DNA of 16,786 nt from contig DHDG01000004.1 of NCBI GenBank assembly GCA_002399265.1, positions 8,466 through 25,251 of the forward strand, read 5' to 3'. Within the stretch, counting starts at the first letter, position 1, and each line of letters opens with the position of its first letter. Positions 5,095-13,279 of the stretch are shown piece after piece. The notes beneath the pieces are model-generated. The model made no database searches, was not told where the DNA came from, and saw nothing but the letters and a program-made list of their open reading frames with translations. This stretch comes from Firmicutes bacterium UBA4882. Its GTDB lineage: Bacteria > Bacillota > UBA4882. Made by a program: the position numbers and the translations under genes.

Positions 5095-7698
5095 GTGCGT
5101 GGCGATGAGCTAAAAACTGTTGCTGATTTACTGCCTTATGAACAAATTAGCGACAATCTGATCTTTCTAAAAAACGGGAGCATTGCATTCGGATTTGAAC
5201 TAGCCGGCTTTTGCGTTGAAGCAAAAACTGCGGAAGAACTGAACGGCCTGCACCACAATTTGCACTTATTGCTAAACTCAGTTCCGGGCGATGCGGTGAC
5301 CTATCAGATTTGTTATGTGCGCAGTAATCAGCCATTTGGGGAAGGTGGCGCTGGTAGCGTTAGAGGCCGCGGGGAGGGAGGCAGCGGTGGCAGTAGCAGC
5401 GGGCAAGTCGACAATCGCGCTAATGCCCGCGTCAATGAACGCGCTAATGCTCGCACTAATGTGATCAACATTTTGACGACCGTCAGGGAAAACATGTGGC
5501 GGGACGCTTTTGCAAACCGGAGTGTCTTTGAAATAAGAGCCTACCTTTTCGCAGTCTGTGTCATACCAGATGAGCAGTCCGCCAAGGCTAGAGCGGGTGG
5601 TTTCTTAAGGCGTTCCTTATTAGGCGTTTTTAATCCGGAAGCCATTACAGATCGCTATTCTCAAAGACATCAAGCCGGCCGTGCGCTGGCAGCCGGAATC
5701 GAAGAGACTGTCAGGGTGGCCCTAAAAAAGACGGGACTTGATCCACGCCGACTACATCATGGCCAGATTACCGCTTTGCTGCGCTACTACCTTAATCCGG
5801 ACGATCATGCGCCGGTGCTCTCTTCCATCAACGCCCATGCCATTGAAGATCTTCCGGCGTTTGACATCAGCAAGGAATGGCGTTATTTGAAAATTGGCGG
5901 CACCTACGTGCGAGCAGTTACCATGCGCCGCATTCCGGATGAGACATTTCCGGCGATGATTCAAGCGCTGACAGCCTTAAGGCATCCACTTTGGATGTCG
6001 GTCAGGTTTTCAAAGATACCCAAAGGCAAAGAACTCTCACGGGTCAAGATCAGACGTAATCTGGCAGAGGCCTTGAACCTGGAAAAAAACCACAATCTGA
6101 AAGCGGATGTGGCTGTTCAGGAAGCGCTAGAGCTTGAACGGGAACTGATTGTGGGTGATGAGCAGATCTTTCTCGGCGAGTGGGTTTTGATTTTGGGTGA
6201 ACTATCACCCGCACAACTGGAGTTGACCACCAGAGAGGTCAAAATGGCCTTCAGCGCGTTAAGCGGAGCGGAAGGGCTTAGTGAGACAGCCGCCAATCTG
6301 CAGCTCTGGCTTTCGGCACTGCCCGGAAGTGGTACCGGTGCAGGTGATTACCGCTTCCACCGCATGCTGACACGTAATCTGGCAGATTTACTTCCGGTCT
6401 TTCTACCCTATCGGGGTCGCGGCAACCCGGCGGTACTCTTTGAAACCCGTGAACAGACAGTGTGCCGCTATGATCCCTTTCGAGCAGATCTACCTAATTA
6501 CAACGCGTTGGTCTTTGGAGCCTCCGGTGGCGGTAAGTCATTCTTAGTGCAAAACCTGTGTATGCAGTTGCTTTCTACATACCCGGACGCCAAATTGATC
6601 TTTATTGATAAAGGCGGATCATACAGCAGATTTGCTCAAATTTTCGGCGGCAGTGCTATTCAGGTGTCCGGAAAACGCGACTGCGCGATCAATCCGCTTG
6701 ATGTTGAACCTTTCGAGGAGAAAAAAGCTTATCTGCAGGCAGTTATTGGCGAAATGGTGCGCGAAGAAGGCCGCACCACGCAAAATGATGAGAAAATTGT
6801 GATCGGCCTGGCCCTGGACAAAGCTCGCGAACGGCAAGAGGTTCTTACCATAGGAAGTGTAGCCGCAGCTTTACGAGAGGCGGAGTATGACAACGCAACC
6901 TATCGGGAAATTGGGTTGAGGATGTCCCGGCATTTGGAAAGATGGACATCGGGGTTGCATGGCCGGCTGCTAAACAATACTCGAACCTGCCTGAAGGTAA
7001 ATGCTTCGATCGCTGCCATTGATCTGAAAGACCTGGAAAATTATCCTGAAATAACGCGCATTTTCCTGTTTTACATCACCGAGATGATTTGGTCAGCATG
7101 TCAGGCTAATCCGGGATGCAAAAAGATGATTATCTTTGATGAAGTCTGGGCTTTGCTTGGAGATGAAACCGGCGGTCGACTCATTTCCGAGCTGTATCGC
7201 ACCTTGCGGAAATATGGTGCCGGCATCATGTCAGTATCGCAGGATATTTCGGATTTCAAGCTGACGCGCCATCACGCTGGCATTCTGGCCAATACCGGGA
7301 CACTCTTTATCCTGAAGCTTTCTTCCGCGATTAATGATAGCGAAATTAGGTCGGCACTTAACCTGAATGATCGTGAAATGGAGTTAATCAGACAACTTGA
7401 CCAGGTAAAAGGCGAATACGCAGAGGTTTTGGTCAAGGGTGTAGAGACTTTCGTGGCGCGGGTGAAACCGACTCCTTTGGAATATTGGATTGCCAGCTCG
7501 GATTGGGCAGACCGGGAAAAGCTTGCGCAGGTGATCGCCAGAGTGGGGGCTGATGCGGCGATTGGCACGGCGGCTGGCACGGCGGTCGATGGCAAAGCTG
7601 ATGGCGTAGCGACCGATCATGCGGCGGATACACTGTGGGAGTCTGTCAAAGAAATTGCTTATCAAAGTGAAACGGGGCGGGTGAATTCATGGCTGTAA
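5095..7698 (+). CDS. VirB4/TraC-family T4SS ATPase
   Basis: An 867-residue ATPase that powers pilus biogenesis and substrate transfer at the inner membrane. The N-terminus reads DLLPYEQISDN and later IAFGFEL, the pattern of F-type TraC proteins (LLPY, GFGFEL). Walker A is GASGGGKS at residues 475-482 and Walker B is MIIFDE ending in D682-E683; DKGGSY and SVSQDISDF are typical VirB4 motor segments. The start is GTG at 5095 with an AGGCGG site; a nearby ATG at 5088 is out of frame. Odd features: residues about 82-123 are a Gly/Ser/Arg-rich insertion containing an octapeptide repeated twice (RANARVNE, RANARTNV), and the C-terminal region (about 820-848) is a low-complexity Ala/Gly/Asp stretch. 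Both look like flexible linkers added to the family fold. It overlaps the following gene by 10 nt. Confidence 0.93.
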   Translation: MRGDELKTVADLLPYEQISDNLIFLKNGSIAFGFELAGFCVEAKTAEELNGLHHNLHLLLNSVPGDAVTYQICYVRSNQPFGEGGAGSVRGRGEGGSGGSSSGQVDNRANARVNERANARTNVINILTTVRENMWRDAFANRSVFEIRAYLFAVCVIPDEQSAKARAGGFLRRSLLGVFNPEAITDRYSQRHQAGRALAAGIEETVRVALKKTGLDPRRLHHGQITALLRYYLNPDDHAPVLSSINAHAIEDLPAFDISKEWRYLKIGGTYVRAVTMRRIPDETFPAMIQALTALRHPLWMSVRFSKIPKGKELSRVKIRRNLAEALNLEKNHNLKADVAVQEALELERELIVGDEQIFLGEWVLILGELSPAQLELTTREVKMAFSALSGAEGLSETAANLQLWLSALPGSGTGAGDYRFHRMLTRNLADLLPVFLPYRGRGNPAVLFETREQTVCRYDPFRADLPNYNALVFGASGGGKSFLVQNLCMQLLSTYPDAKLIFIDKGGSYSRFAQIFGGSAIQVSGKRDCAINPLDVEPFEEKKAYLQAVIGEMVREEGRTTQNDEKIVIGLALDKARERQEVLTIGSVAAALREAEYDNATYREIGLRMSRHLERWTSGLHGRLLNNTRTCLKVNASIAAIDLKDLENYPEITRIFLFYITEMIWSACQANPGCKKMIIFDEVWALLGDETGGRLISELYRTLRKYGAGIMSVSQDISDFKLTRHHAGILANTGTLFILKLSSAINDSEIRSALNLNDREMELIRQLDQVKGEYAEVLVKGVETFVARVKPTPLEYWIASSDWADREKLAQVIARVGADAAIGTAAGTAVDGKADGVATDHAADTLWESVKEIAYQSETGRVNSWL
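5416..5463 (+). repeat. Two 24-nt direct repeats inside the ATPase gene
   Basis: Units 5416-5439 and 5440-5463 share the first 11 bases exactly (CGCGCTAATGC) and 18 of 24 overall. They encode the tandem octapeptides RANARVNE and RANARTNV within the disordered insertion. The in-frame unit length suggests slippage-type expansion. Confidence 0.8.
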
Positions 7699-8435
7699 AA
7701 TTCGGGCATACGGCCAGGTGGATCGCGGTGTGTCTGGTTGGATTTGCACTGGGATGCTCACTGGGTAATGTGGCGGCAAGCTCTATTCCGGAGATTTTAC
7801 CGGTGCCGGTCTACAGGATCCCGCTCGGCCTGGAGCTGGAAGAAGCGCAAAGGTCGATTCAGCAGTTGGAATATCATCTCCAACAAATCCAATTGATTAG
7901 GCGCATGATCGAAGCCGGTGATTGGGATGGTCTTGGCCGGATGGTTGGGAATCCAAGCTTGACGGGACTAATTGATCAGTTGGAATTGACTATGAAAACC
8001 ACTAAAAAGACAATCAATGACTTTAAGTATTTAAATCCGGCCTATGAACCTATTGATGCCTCCAGTGCGGCGGACTATGCCCGCAAGTTGGCTGAACAGT
8101 CGCGCATCGCGGCGAAAGGCCGTGCCCAGATTTTGGAGGTTATGACGGAAAGATATGCTGATAGTGTTGTGGACGAAAATGGCGAGCTGGTGGAATACCA
8201 GCGTGGCAATAGCATGCCGGCCTATGTAGAATATGCGACGGAGGCCAATGTCAATTTGGGCGCAGAATTGGCAAAGATTAATCAGGATCCGGAGGCCGGA
8301 CTAATGCGGGCCATGCAGCTCAATACACAGGTGGAATTGATGAACCACGCCGCGCTAGTGAAAATGCTGCAAAACCTGAACGATCAAAACAGACTATTAA
8401 CGGTGCTTGTCGGTGCCATTGCTGGCGCAGATTAA
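7689..8435 (+). CDS. VirB5/TrbJ-like exported component
   Basis: A 248-residue protein with a signal peptide (hydrophobic 11-30, probable cleavage near NVAAS), an IPVxxIPLGLEL-like opening, and largely helical content: a Gln-rich coiled-coil candidate at 49-72 (LEEAQRSIQQLEYHLQQIQ) and another long helix at 186-235. VirB5/TrbJ proteins are periplasmic, helical and Gln/Asn-rich, sit at the pilus tip or base, and are encoded between virB4 and virB6, exactly as here. A C at residue 23 lies in ALGC, which does not meet the usual lipobox, so I favour a Sec signal over a lipoprotein. The start overlaps the ATPase gene by 10 nt with GGGGCGGGTG as ribosome binding site. Identification rests on topology and context. 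Confidence 0.75.
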   Translation: MAVKFGHTARWIAVCLVGFALGCSLGNVAASSIPEILPVPVYRIPLGLELEEAQRSIQQLEYHLQQIQLIRRMIEAGDWDGLGRMVGNPSLTGLIDQLELTMKTTKKTINDFKYLNPAYEPIDASSAADYARKLAEQSRIAAKGRAQILEVMTERYADSVVDENGELVEYQRGNSMPAYVEYATEANVNLGAELAKINQDPEAGLMRAMQLNTQVELMNHAALVKMLQNLNDQNRLLTVLVGAIAGAD

Positions 8436-8467
8436 GTTGGAGGGCACTGTCTCAGGCGCAAAGCGGG

Positions 8468-9316
8468 GTGTGGAGGCGCATGCCGACAGCACTGGAGAGC
8501 AATGCGGAACTGGATGCTATGGTAGAAGCGCTCCAAGTTCCGGGATATCAATCGGTTTGTAAAGCGGCCGAGGGGTTTGCCGAAATGCTGAACATCACCA
8601 GAGTAATCGCAATACTGTTCTTTCTGTGGGCCATTTATGATCGTTTTCTGAAGCATGCCGCCCTGGGGGAACGGCCGAAATATCTCGCGGTGATCGGGCG
8701 CTTCACGCTGGTATTTATCGTGGCCGCCAGCTATGCTCAAATTTTCGATGAGTTTGTGAACCTCTGCGATTATGTCGGCAGCAAAATTCAAGGTGAGAGT
8801 TTTATCTATCAGATTGGAAAAATGTTTCTCGACATGGAAGTACAGCTAATCGTCCGGGCAGCGGAAAAGCCATCAATAAAAGGGATCGCTAATGCCGTCG
8901 GTTCACTGCTGAGGGCGCCAATTAACGCCATGCTGGGTGAATTTGCAGCTTTCGTGACGCAGGGCGTGTTCTATGCCATTAGATTCCTGCGGGATGTCTA
9001 TCTGGTTGCACTGCGGGCCATCGGACCGCTGTTTATTGGGTTTTACGTGTATGAAAAAACGCGCCGGTTGGCAGCGGGATGGCTGGAACACCTTATCAAT
9101 GTGGCATCCTGGCCAATATGGATGGGGCTGCTCGTAAAGATTCAACTAGCCTTTGTGGCCGCCAGAATTGACGTCATTGGGACTGCTGAAGGCGCTGCGG
9201 CGGATATGTTGGGACCCAGATGGTACTTTTTCCAGTGTATTGTGCTGGTGCTGATGATCCTGATGATTCCCACCGTGTTAGGCAAGATCATTCGGGGAAT
9301 TGGGCTTTTCCGGTAA
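8468..9316 (+). CDS. VirB6/TrbL-like polytopic membrane channel protein
   Basis: A 282-residue protein with at least five hydrophobic segments (about 43-58, 73-92, 158-192, 207-232, 253-272). The centre reads ALRAIGPLFIGFYVYEKT followed by WLEHLINVASWPIWMGLL, the pattern of a VirB6/TrbL/TraG-N family channel core (Pro in the helix after an IGP motif, and a Trp-rich helix a few turns later). VirB6 forms the inner-membrane part of the translocation path. The start is uncertain: GTG at 8468 has an AGGCG site, while the ATG at 8480 has GGAGG only 3-4 nt away. It lies 32 nt after the VirB5-like gene and 29 nt before the next, consistent with one operon. Confidence 0.85.
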   Translation: MWRRMPTALESNAELDAMVEALQVPGYQSVCKAAEGFAEMLNITRVIAILFFLWAIYDRFLKHAALGERPKYLAVIGRFTLVFIVAASYAQIFDEFVNLCDYVGSKIQGESFIYQIGKMFLDMEVQLIVRAAEKPSIKGIANAVGSLLRAPINAMLGEFAAFVTQGVFYAIRFLRDVYLVALRAIGPLFIGFYVYEKTRRLAAGWLEHLINVASWPIWMGLLVKIQLAFVAARIDVIGTAEGAAADMLGPRWYFFQCIVLVLMILMIPTVLGKIIRGIGLFR

Positions 9317-9345
9317 TAAATGGAAGGTGGAGGGGCGCGACAGCA

Positions 9346-9924
9346 ATGGCTGAGGAAAGGCAGTATTACCATCGTTGGGCTAACCTGGAGAAGGATCTGA
9401 ATGTCATGCGGTTGGTCTGCTTGATTCTGACGGCAGCCTTGCTGCTGGCAGTACTGGCCATCATCTTGCTGGCTGGCAGGCGGCAGATTATTGTGGCGGT
9501 GGATGGAGACGGATCCAGATCCCTGCTGGCGCAAGCAGCTGGCGAGAATCCGACGGAGGGGTTCATAAGCGAAATGTTGCTGACTTTATATAACTGGGAT
9601 TACATAACAGCTGCGTCTGCTCATAGCAGAGCTTCCCGCCTATTGTCTGCCGATCTTGGCAGTAAGCTGGTACGCACCTTTGATACGCAGCTGGCCGCTT
9701 GCATTGAAAATGAGAAGCTCTCTTGCACGCTGATCCTGGACAAGCTGACGTATCTGAGCGGTAATGACTGGCATGCCAGCGGTATCAAGCATTTGCGCGG
9801 GCGCACTACAGATGCCCGGCGTCGCGTCGGATTTTCTGTGTCAGTAGCGGAAACCCGTATTAGTGAAGAGAACGTCTGGGGTCTAATTGTAACGCGTTTA
9901 GTGGAAGAGGAGGTGGCTTCGTGA
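9346..9924 (+). CDS. VirB8/TraE-like inner-membrane assembly protein
   Basis: A 192-residue protein from the ATG at 9346, preceded by a GGAGGGG site about 10 nt away; an in-frame upstream ATG at 9220 lies inside the previous gene and is rejected. Layout: a 20-residue cytoplasmic N-terminus, one strong transmembrane helix at about 20-43, then a soluble periplasmic domain of about 145 residues. Single N-terminal anchor plus periplasmic domain is the VirB8/TraE architecture, which nucleates T4SS assembly and links VirB10 to the channel. No single signature motif proves it. Its neighbours (VirB9/TraK- and VirB10/TraB-like) in the order E-K-B strongly support the assignment. The stop overlaps the next GTG start (GTGA). 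Confidence 0.8.
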   Translation: MAEERQYYHRWANLEKDLNVMRLVCLILTAALLLAVLAIILLAGRRQIIVAVDGDGSRSLLAQAAGENPTEGFISEMLLTLYNWDYITAASAHSRASRLLSADLGSKLVRTFDTQLAACIENEKLSCTLILDKLTYLSGNDWHASGIKHLRGRTTDARRRVGFSVSVAETRISEENVWGLIVTRLVEEEVAS

Positions 9925-10856
9925 AAAAACAGGCCTGGATCCTTTGTCTGGCTTTTTTAATAGCGATCGTGGTTGGCGGAGCGGCAGCCGTCGCTGCCAA
10001 ACCGGAGCAAGCTACGATGCGGTATGTTCTAAACGCCGAAAAGGTTTTTCCGATTAAAACGCGTCTGGGCTACATATCGGTATTGGAGTTCCCGTCCGTC
10101 CTGGATGAAGTCTATTGCGGCGATCTCAATGCCTTTGGCATTGAGGTGGTTGGACGTCGTGTGATCATTAAACCTTTTTTGGCTGGAGCCAGCACAAACC
10201 TGATTGCCGGTATTGGCAGCCAAAAGCGTTATGTCTTTGAGCTCAATGAAGACAGCACTGTTATTCCTGATTACGTGATCACGATGATTGACCCTGAAAG
10301 AGGATTTGATTTTCGGGCGGTGCTCGAAACGATTAACAAAGGAATTGAGCATGACGGATGCTTCATTACAGATATCAATAATCTCTACTATCAAGAGACG
10401 GCCGCAGGAACACTCAAAATGGCTTTTGTGCGCCTAATGCGTGATACGCGCAAAGATTATTCCGTGATCTGGTGGCGCATTTTCAATACTCTGAGGCCGC
10501 TCGATGAACGTGACATTACTGTTTTGGGCTGCCAGCGTATTGCCGTCATTACGGATGCGCTCACGAAAGAAGAAATGTTCAGTCGCGCTTATCGGGATTA
10601 TTTCATTGTACTGGCTGGGACTAGCCTGGCAGATCGATTCAGCATTTGCCATCCATGGAACGGCGAAAAGCTCTACGTACAGGTCAGCGGGACAACCGGG
10701 GTGCATTATGAGCCCAATGATCTTTTTGTCCCATTGCGCAAGTTCCGGGTATGGATTGATCCGTTTGTAGACGAGTCCACCGGAAAAGCTGTAGAAGTGC
10801 CCGGCCATTTTGATTACCTGGAAATACAGCGTTTCCTGGAAAGAGGGGTGCAGTAA
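9921..10856 (+). CDS. VirB9/TrbG/TraK-like outer-membrane core component
   Basis: A 311-residue protein starting at GTG (9921) behind a strong AGGAGGTGG. A signal peptide spans residues 1-26 (cleavage near VAAKP). Residues about 47-115 match the VirB9 N-terminal beta-sandwich: ISVLEFPSVLDEVYCGD, a GIEVVGRRVIIKPF strand, then ASTNLIAGIGSQKRYVFEL, closely following the family pattern (F-P-xx-V-xx-Gd, lKP, TNL, Yxf). The C-terminal two thirds are less conserved and would include the outer-membrane-proximal part. VirB9 forms the outer ring of the core complex with VirB7 and VirB10; no VirB7-like lipoprotein gene is visible. Its presence implies an outer membrane. It overlaps both neighbours (GTGA upstream, TAATG downstream). 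Confidence 0.85.
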   Translation: MKKQAWILCLAFLIAIVVGGAAAVAAKPEQATMRYVLNAEKVFPIKTRLGYISVLEFPSVLDEVYCGDLNAFGIEVVGRRVIIKPFLAGASTNLIAGIGSQKRYVFELNEDSTVIPDYVITMIDPERGFDFRAVLETINKGIEHDGCFITDINNLYYQETAAGTLKMAFVRLMRDTRKDYSVIWWRIFNTLRPLDERDITVLGCQRIAVITDALTKEEMFSRAYRDYFIVLAGTSLADRFSICHPWNGEKLYVQVSGTTGVHYEPNDLFVPLRKFRVWIDPFVDESTGKAVEVPGHFDYLEIQRFLERGVQ

Positions 10857-12139
10857 TGCGCAGTCTGTTTTTTCGAATAAATCCGGCTCTGGGAATTCGA
10901 AAATTGCGACAGGAAGTTTGGATCGCTGCCGCTGTAATTCTGGGGATAGCACTGCTGGTCTGCGTGGAGGTCGGCGATGTGCGCCGCTCTCAGGCCAAGG
11001 CCGAATTGGTGATGGAAAACGAGACATTTGTAAAGGCGGGCGAACGCATTCTACCCGTTAATAAGGAGATTTGGGATCTGGTAGAAGGTAGTCCGGAGCC
11101 TCAGAAAGCGGCGGAAGCTATGAAAGCGCAGGGAGACGGCCAGAAAGCTTCTCCGGGGAAGGCCTCGGTGGCAATGCTTGCCGCGCGACTGGGCTCACCA
11201 GCTCCGCCGGTTGCATCAGCGGCTGCGCCAATCCCATCGACGGCACCGGCCGCGCCCGTCCCTCATTTCCCGGCTGTTGGGAAAAAAGCGGCCGCCGCCA
11301 CCGCGCCGGCGGCGAGCGGGAGCTCGGAAAATACTGCGGTGACGACCACCAATTACGCTGTTCCGTATGCCAATCTAAATAGCAGTAGCCTGTCATTTGA
11401 TCCGGGAGCCCTTAGTTTGTCTAAGGAAACGGTGCAAGAAGCCGCGCGTGATCTGGGCTTGGTCAAAGGAAGCGGCGTGGCTTACAGACGCTTGGATGAC
11501 CAGGCGATCCAAAGCCGCGATTCTGTAAAAGCCCAACAGATCACTGGACTGCAAATTGGGACGACGATTGACGCTGAATTGATAACAGGCATTATTTCCG
11601 GTGCGCCAGCAAAAGTATTCATGTTAGTAAAGCGGGATGTGGTGTCGCGGGAGATGGTCGTAATACCGGCTGGGGCCGTCCTGCTAGGTACAGCCGCAGC
11701 AGACTATAAAGCCGGGCGGATCGGCATTAACGTTGAATGGCTGATTTGTGGTAATGCTGAGATTAAAATTAGTGGTTTAGTCTACGATGCTTCCGGACAA
11801 GCCGGATTGGCTGATCGGCGCATTAACGCCGCAGCCAGGAAACTGATTCCCGCCTTTTTTGCCGGTGTTTTGGCCGAATTTGGCAGGGTATTTTCAGGGC
11901 AGCAGGCAGTAATCCCAGAGGTTGCTTTGACGAAAGCCTCGGAAACAAACCCGGCGATGCAAGTTTTGGTCAACGGTACAGGCGGCGGTTTGGATGCGGT
12001 TGCCCGGGTGCTAGCTGAACAGGCTGCTCAGGAAGGAACAGTAATCATCGTTAATCCCGGTAAGCTGATCAAAATTATACTGTTGGAAAAAATACCGTTT
12101 GATATTCTGGTCGGGTTCTTTGGAAGCAGAGTTCGGTGA
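10856..12139 (+). CDS. VirB10/TrbI/TraB-like trans-envelope core protein
   Basis: A 427-residue protein started at the ATG overlapping the previous stop (TAATG), with AAGAGGGGTG upstream. Order of parts: cytoplasmic tail 1-21, single transmembrane helix 22-38, periplasmic linker, an Ala/Pro-rich stretch at about 113-155 that would span the periplasm, then the conserved VirB10 beta-barrel domain from about 232. Diagnostic sequences: IGTTIDAELITGIISGAPA, then VVIPAGAVLLGTA, and the C-terminal TVIIVNPGKLIKIIL strand. The helix at about 319-345 matches the antenna that inserts in the outer membrane. This protein couples ATPase state to the outer-membrane pore. The E-K-B order of these three genes and the C-terminus resemble F-type TraB. 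Length is normal for the family. Confidence 0.92.
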   Translation: MRSLFFRINPALGIRKLRQEVWIAAAVILGIALLVCVEVGDVRRSQAKAELVMENETFVKAGERILPVNKEIWDLVEGSPEPQKAAEAMKAQGDGQKASPGKASVAMLAARLGSPAPPVASAAAPIPSTAPAAPVPHFPAVGKKAAAATAPAASGSSENTAVTTTNYAVPYANLNSSSLSFDPGALSLSKETVQEAARDLGLVKGSGVAYRRLDDQAIQSRDSVKAQQITGLQIGTTIDAELITGIISGAPAKVFMLVKRDVVSREMVVIPAGAVLLGTAAADYKAGRIGINVEWLICGNAEIKISGLVYDASGQAGLADRRINAAARKLIPAFFAGVLAEFGRVFSGQQAVIPEVALTKASETNPAMQVLVNGTGGGLDAVARVLAEQAAQEGTVIIVNPGKLIKIILLEKIPFDILVGFFGSRVR

Positions 12140-12158
12140 GATGAGGAGGCAAAATGTA

Positions 12159-13010
12159 ATGAGCCAAATGCCAGGAAAGGCAGTCGACCGGCATTACAGA
12201 GGGGGGCTTGTGCTTTTAGCAATGGCGATGGCAATTGCCGTGGTGCTGGTGGCGTCGATCGTCAATCCCGCGCCGGCGGAGGCACGCAGCCTGATGCCAT
12301 TTTTTGAACAGGAGAGCTGGCTGGCCTATGCGGTGTTTGCTCCGGAGCGTGGCAGCGCCATAATGGAAAAGGTGATCCGGATTAGGGATGATAATTGCCG
12401 GTTCGCGGAAATAGATCCGTCATTCGCGATTCGCACGGTATTAGCAGATTGGATTATTGCGGAGTACCTCGCCGGCAATTGCGCGGGCCCGCTGTTTGCT
12501 GACGATGCTGGCGTCTCTAATGCCAGCAGCCAAAATTCTGACGCTCCTGATGCTGCGGAAGTGGCGCTCCTGGAGGTTTTGGCTCGGGAAGTAAGAGCAA
12601 CCGTGCGGTTAATTCCCCAAGATGCGCTCTACCGTATGCCAGTCCTGATGCTGACTGAATCCGGCGTAGCGGTGCTCAAGCAGTTGTTGCCGGCGCTCAG
12701 AAATGAACTGCCAATCAGTGCGATCGCTACTAAGCGCTGGAACAACAGGCTGCCTCTGGCGGCCGTCGATATTGCGGCTAATGCAATTGCGCCCTATGTC
12801 ATTCGTGCACAATCGCACGGAACACTATTGGAGTTTCGTGAACTCTCAGGAGACCGGCACATGGCTTTAGGGATTGCGGAACGCATCATGGGTCTTAGCA
12901 AAACCGCGGCCGCTGTTGCCGATGATATAGTTCCTACTAGTTTTCGTAAAGCAGACAGTTGCACCGATCTGACCGAAGCGTTACTGAAGGTGGTGATAGC
13001 AGGCCAATAG
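12159..13010 (+). CDS. Last gene of T4SS operon: unrecognised exported protein
   Basis: A 283-residue protein from the ATG at 12159, chosen because AGGAGG (12144-12149) sits 9 nt before it; upstream in-frame ATGs lie over or before this site. A hydrophobic segment at about 15-34 is followed by PAPAEARS, a plausible signal-peptidase site. The mature part is mostly helical, with three Cys residues (in DDNCRF, GNCAGP and ADSCTD) that could form disulphides in the periplasm. I see no lipobox and no recognisable enzymatic motif. Position after virB10 is where VirB11 would stand in many systems, but there is no Walker motif, so it is not a VirB11 ATPase. It may be a system-specific envelope component or substrate-handling factor. 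Confidence 0.8.
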   Translation: MSQMPGKAVDRHYRGGLVLLAMAMAIAVVLVASIVNPAPAEARSLMPFFEQESWLAYAVFAPERGSAIMEKVIRIRDDNCRFAEIDPSFAIRTVLADWIIAEYLAGNCAGPLFADDAGVSNASSQNSDAPDAAEVALLEVLAREVRATVRLIPQDALYRMPVLMLTESGVAVLKQLLPALRNELPISAIATKRWNNRLPLAAVDIAANAIAPYVIRAQSHGTLLEFRELSGDRHMALGIAERIMGLSKTAAAVADDIVPTSFRKADSCTDLTEALLKVVIAGQ

Positions 13011-13038
13011 CGCAAAGTCTTCGTATGTATTCGGATCC

Positions 13039-13066
13039 TATTGCCGCAGGCGGGGCTGCGGCAATA
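13039..13066 (+). terminator. Strong hairpin after the T4SS operon
   Basis: A perfect 11-bp stem, TATTGCCGCAG (13039-13049) with CTGCGGCAATA (13056-13066) and a 6-nt loop, lies 28 nt past the last T4SS stop. No T-run follows on the plus strand, so it may stabilise the 3' end or work as an imperfect terminator. The rest of the 13011-13279 gap holds no convincing gene; it includes a 12-bp palindrome GGGCCGCGGCCC (13138-13149). Confidence 0.5.
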
Positions 13067-13073
13067 AGAACCC

Positions 13074-13100
13074 AAAAAGCGGACATGGATGAGTCCGTTT
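13074..13100 (-). terminator. Rho-independent terminator, probably for corA
   Basis: On the minus strand an 8-bp stem (AAACGGAC with GTCCGCTT, one G-U pair) with an 8-nt loop is followed by TTTTT. It lies about 180 nt downstream of the corA stop, behind the hairpin at 13189-13221. Confidence 0.5.
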
Positions 13101-13188
13101 GCCGTCTTCTGATCCAGTTGCAGCACGTTGATTGTAGGGGCCGCGGCCCGGTCCTTTCTACGATACTCCCTATCCCTTTTATCCATCG

Positions 13189-13221
13189 CACAAGCCCGCT
13201 CAGCAATAGAGCGGGCTTGTG
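13189..13221. terminator. Bidirectional hairpin between converging genes
   Basis: A perfect 13-bp inverted repeat, CACAAGCCCGCTC (13189-13201) and GAGCGGGCTTGTG (13209-13221), with a 7-nt loop, placed between the convergent T4SS operon and corA. The stem is strong; T-rich tails are weak on both strands. It most likely terminates or insulates transcription from either side. Confidence 0.65.
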
Positions 13222-13279
13222 TCAGTGTGATTAAGCTGCTGACCTATTCGAGGCAGCTCTTGATTTCAGCCTTGTGACT

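Noticed and set aside
9220..9345. Longer start for the VirB8/TraE-like protein
   Set aside because: The extension is out-of-frame reading of the VirB6-like gene end; the ATG at 9346 has a good Shine-Dalgarno and a normal topology.
12159..13010. VirB11 ATPase assignment for the gene after virB10
   Set aside because: There is no Walker A or B motif, and the protein has a signal peptide.
13138..13149. 12-bp GC palindrome as a possible oriT or att site
   Set aside because: No adjacent inverted repeats with a nick-like sequence, no relaxase, and no matching copy at the other end of the operon.
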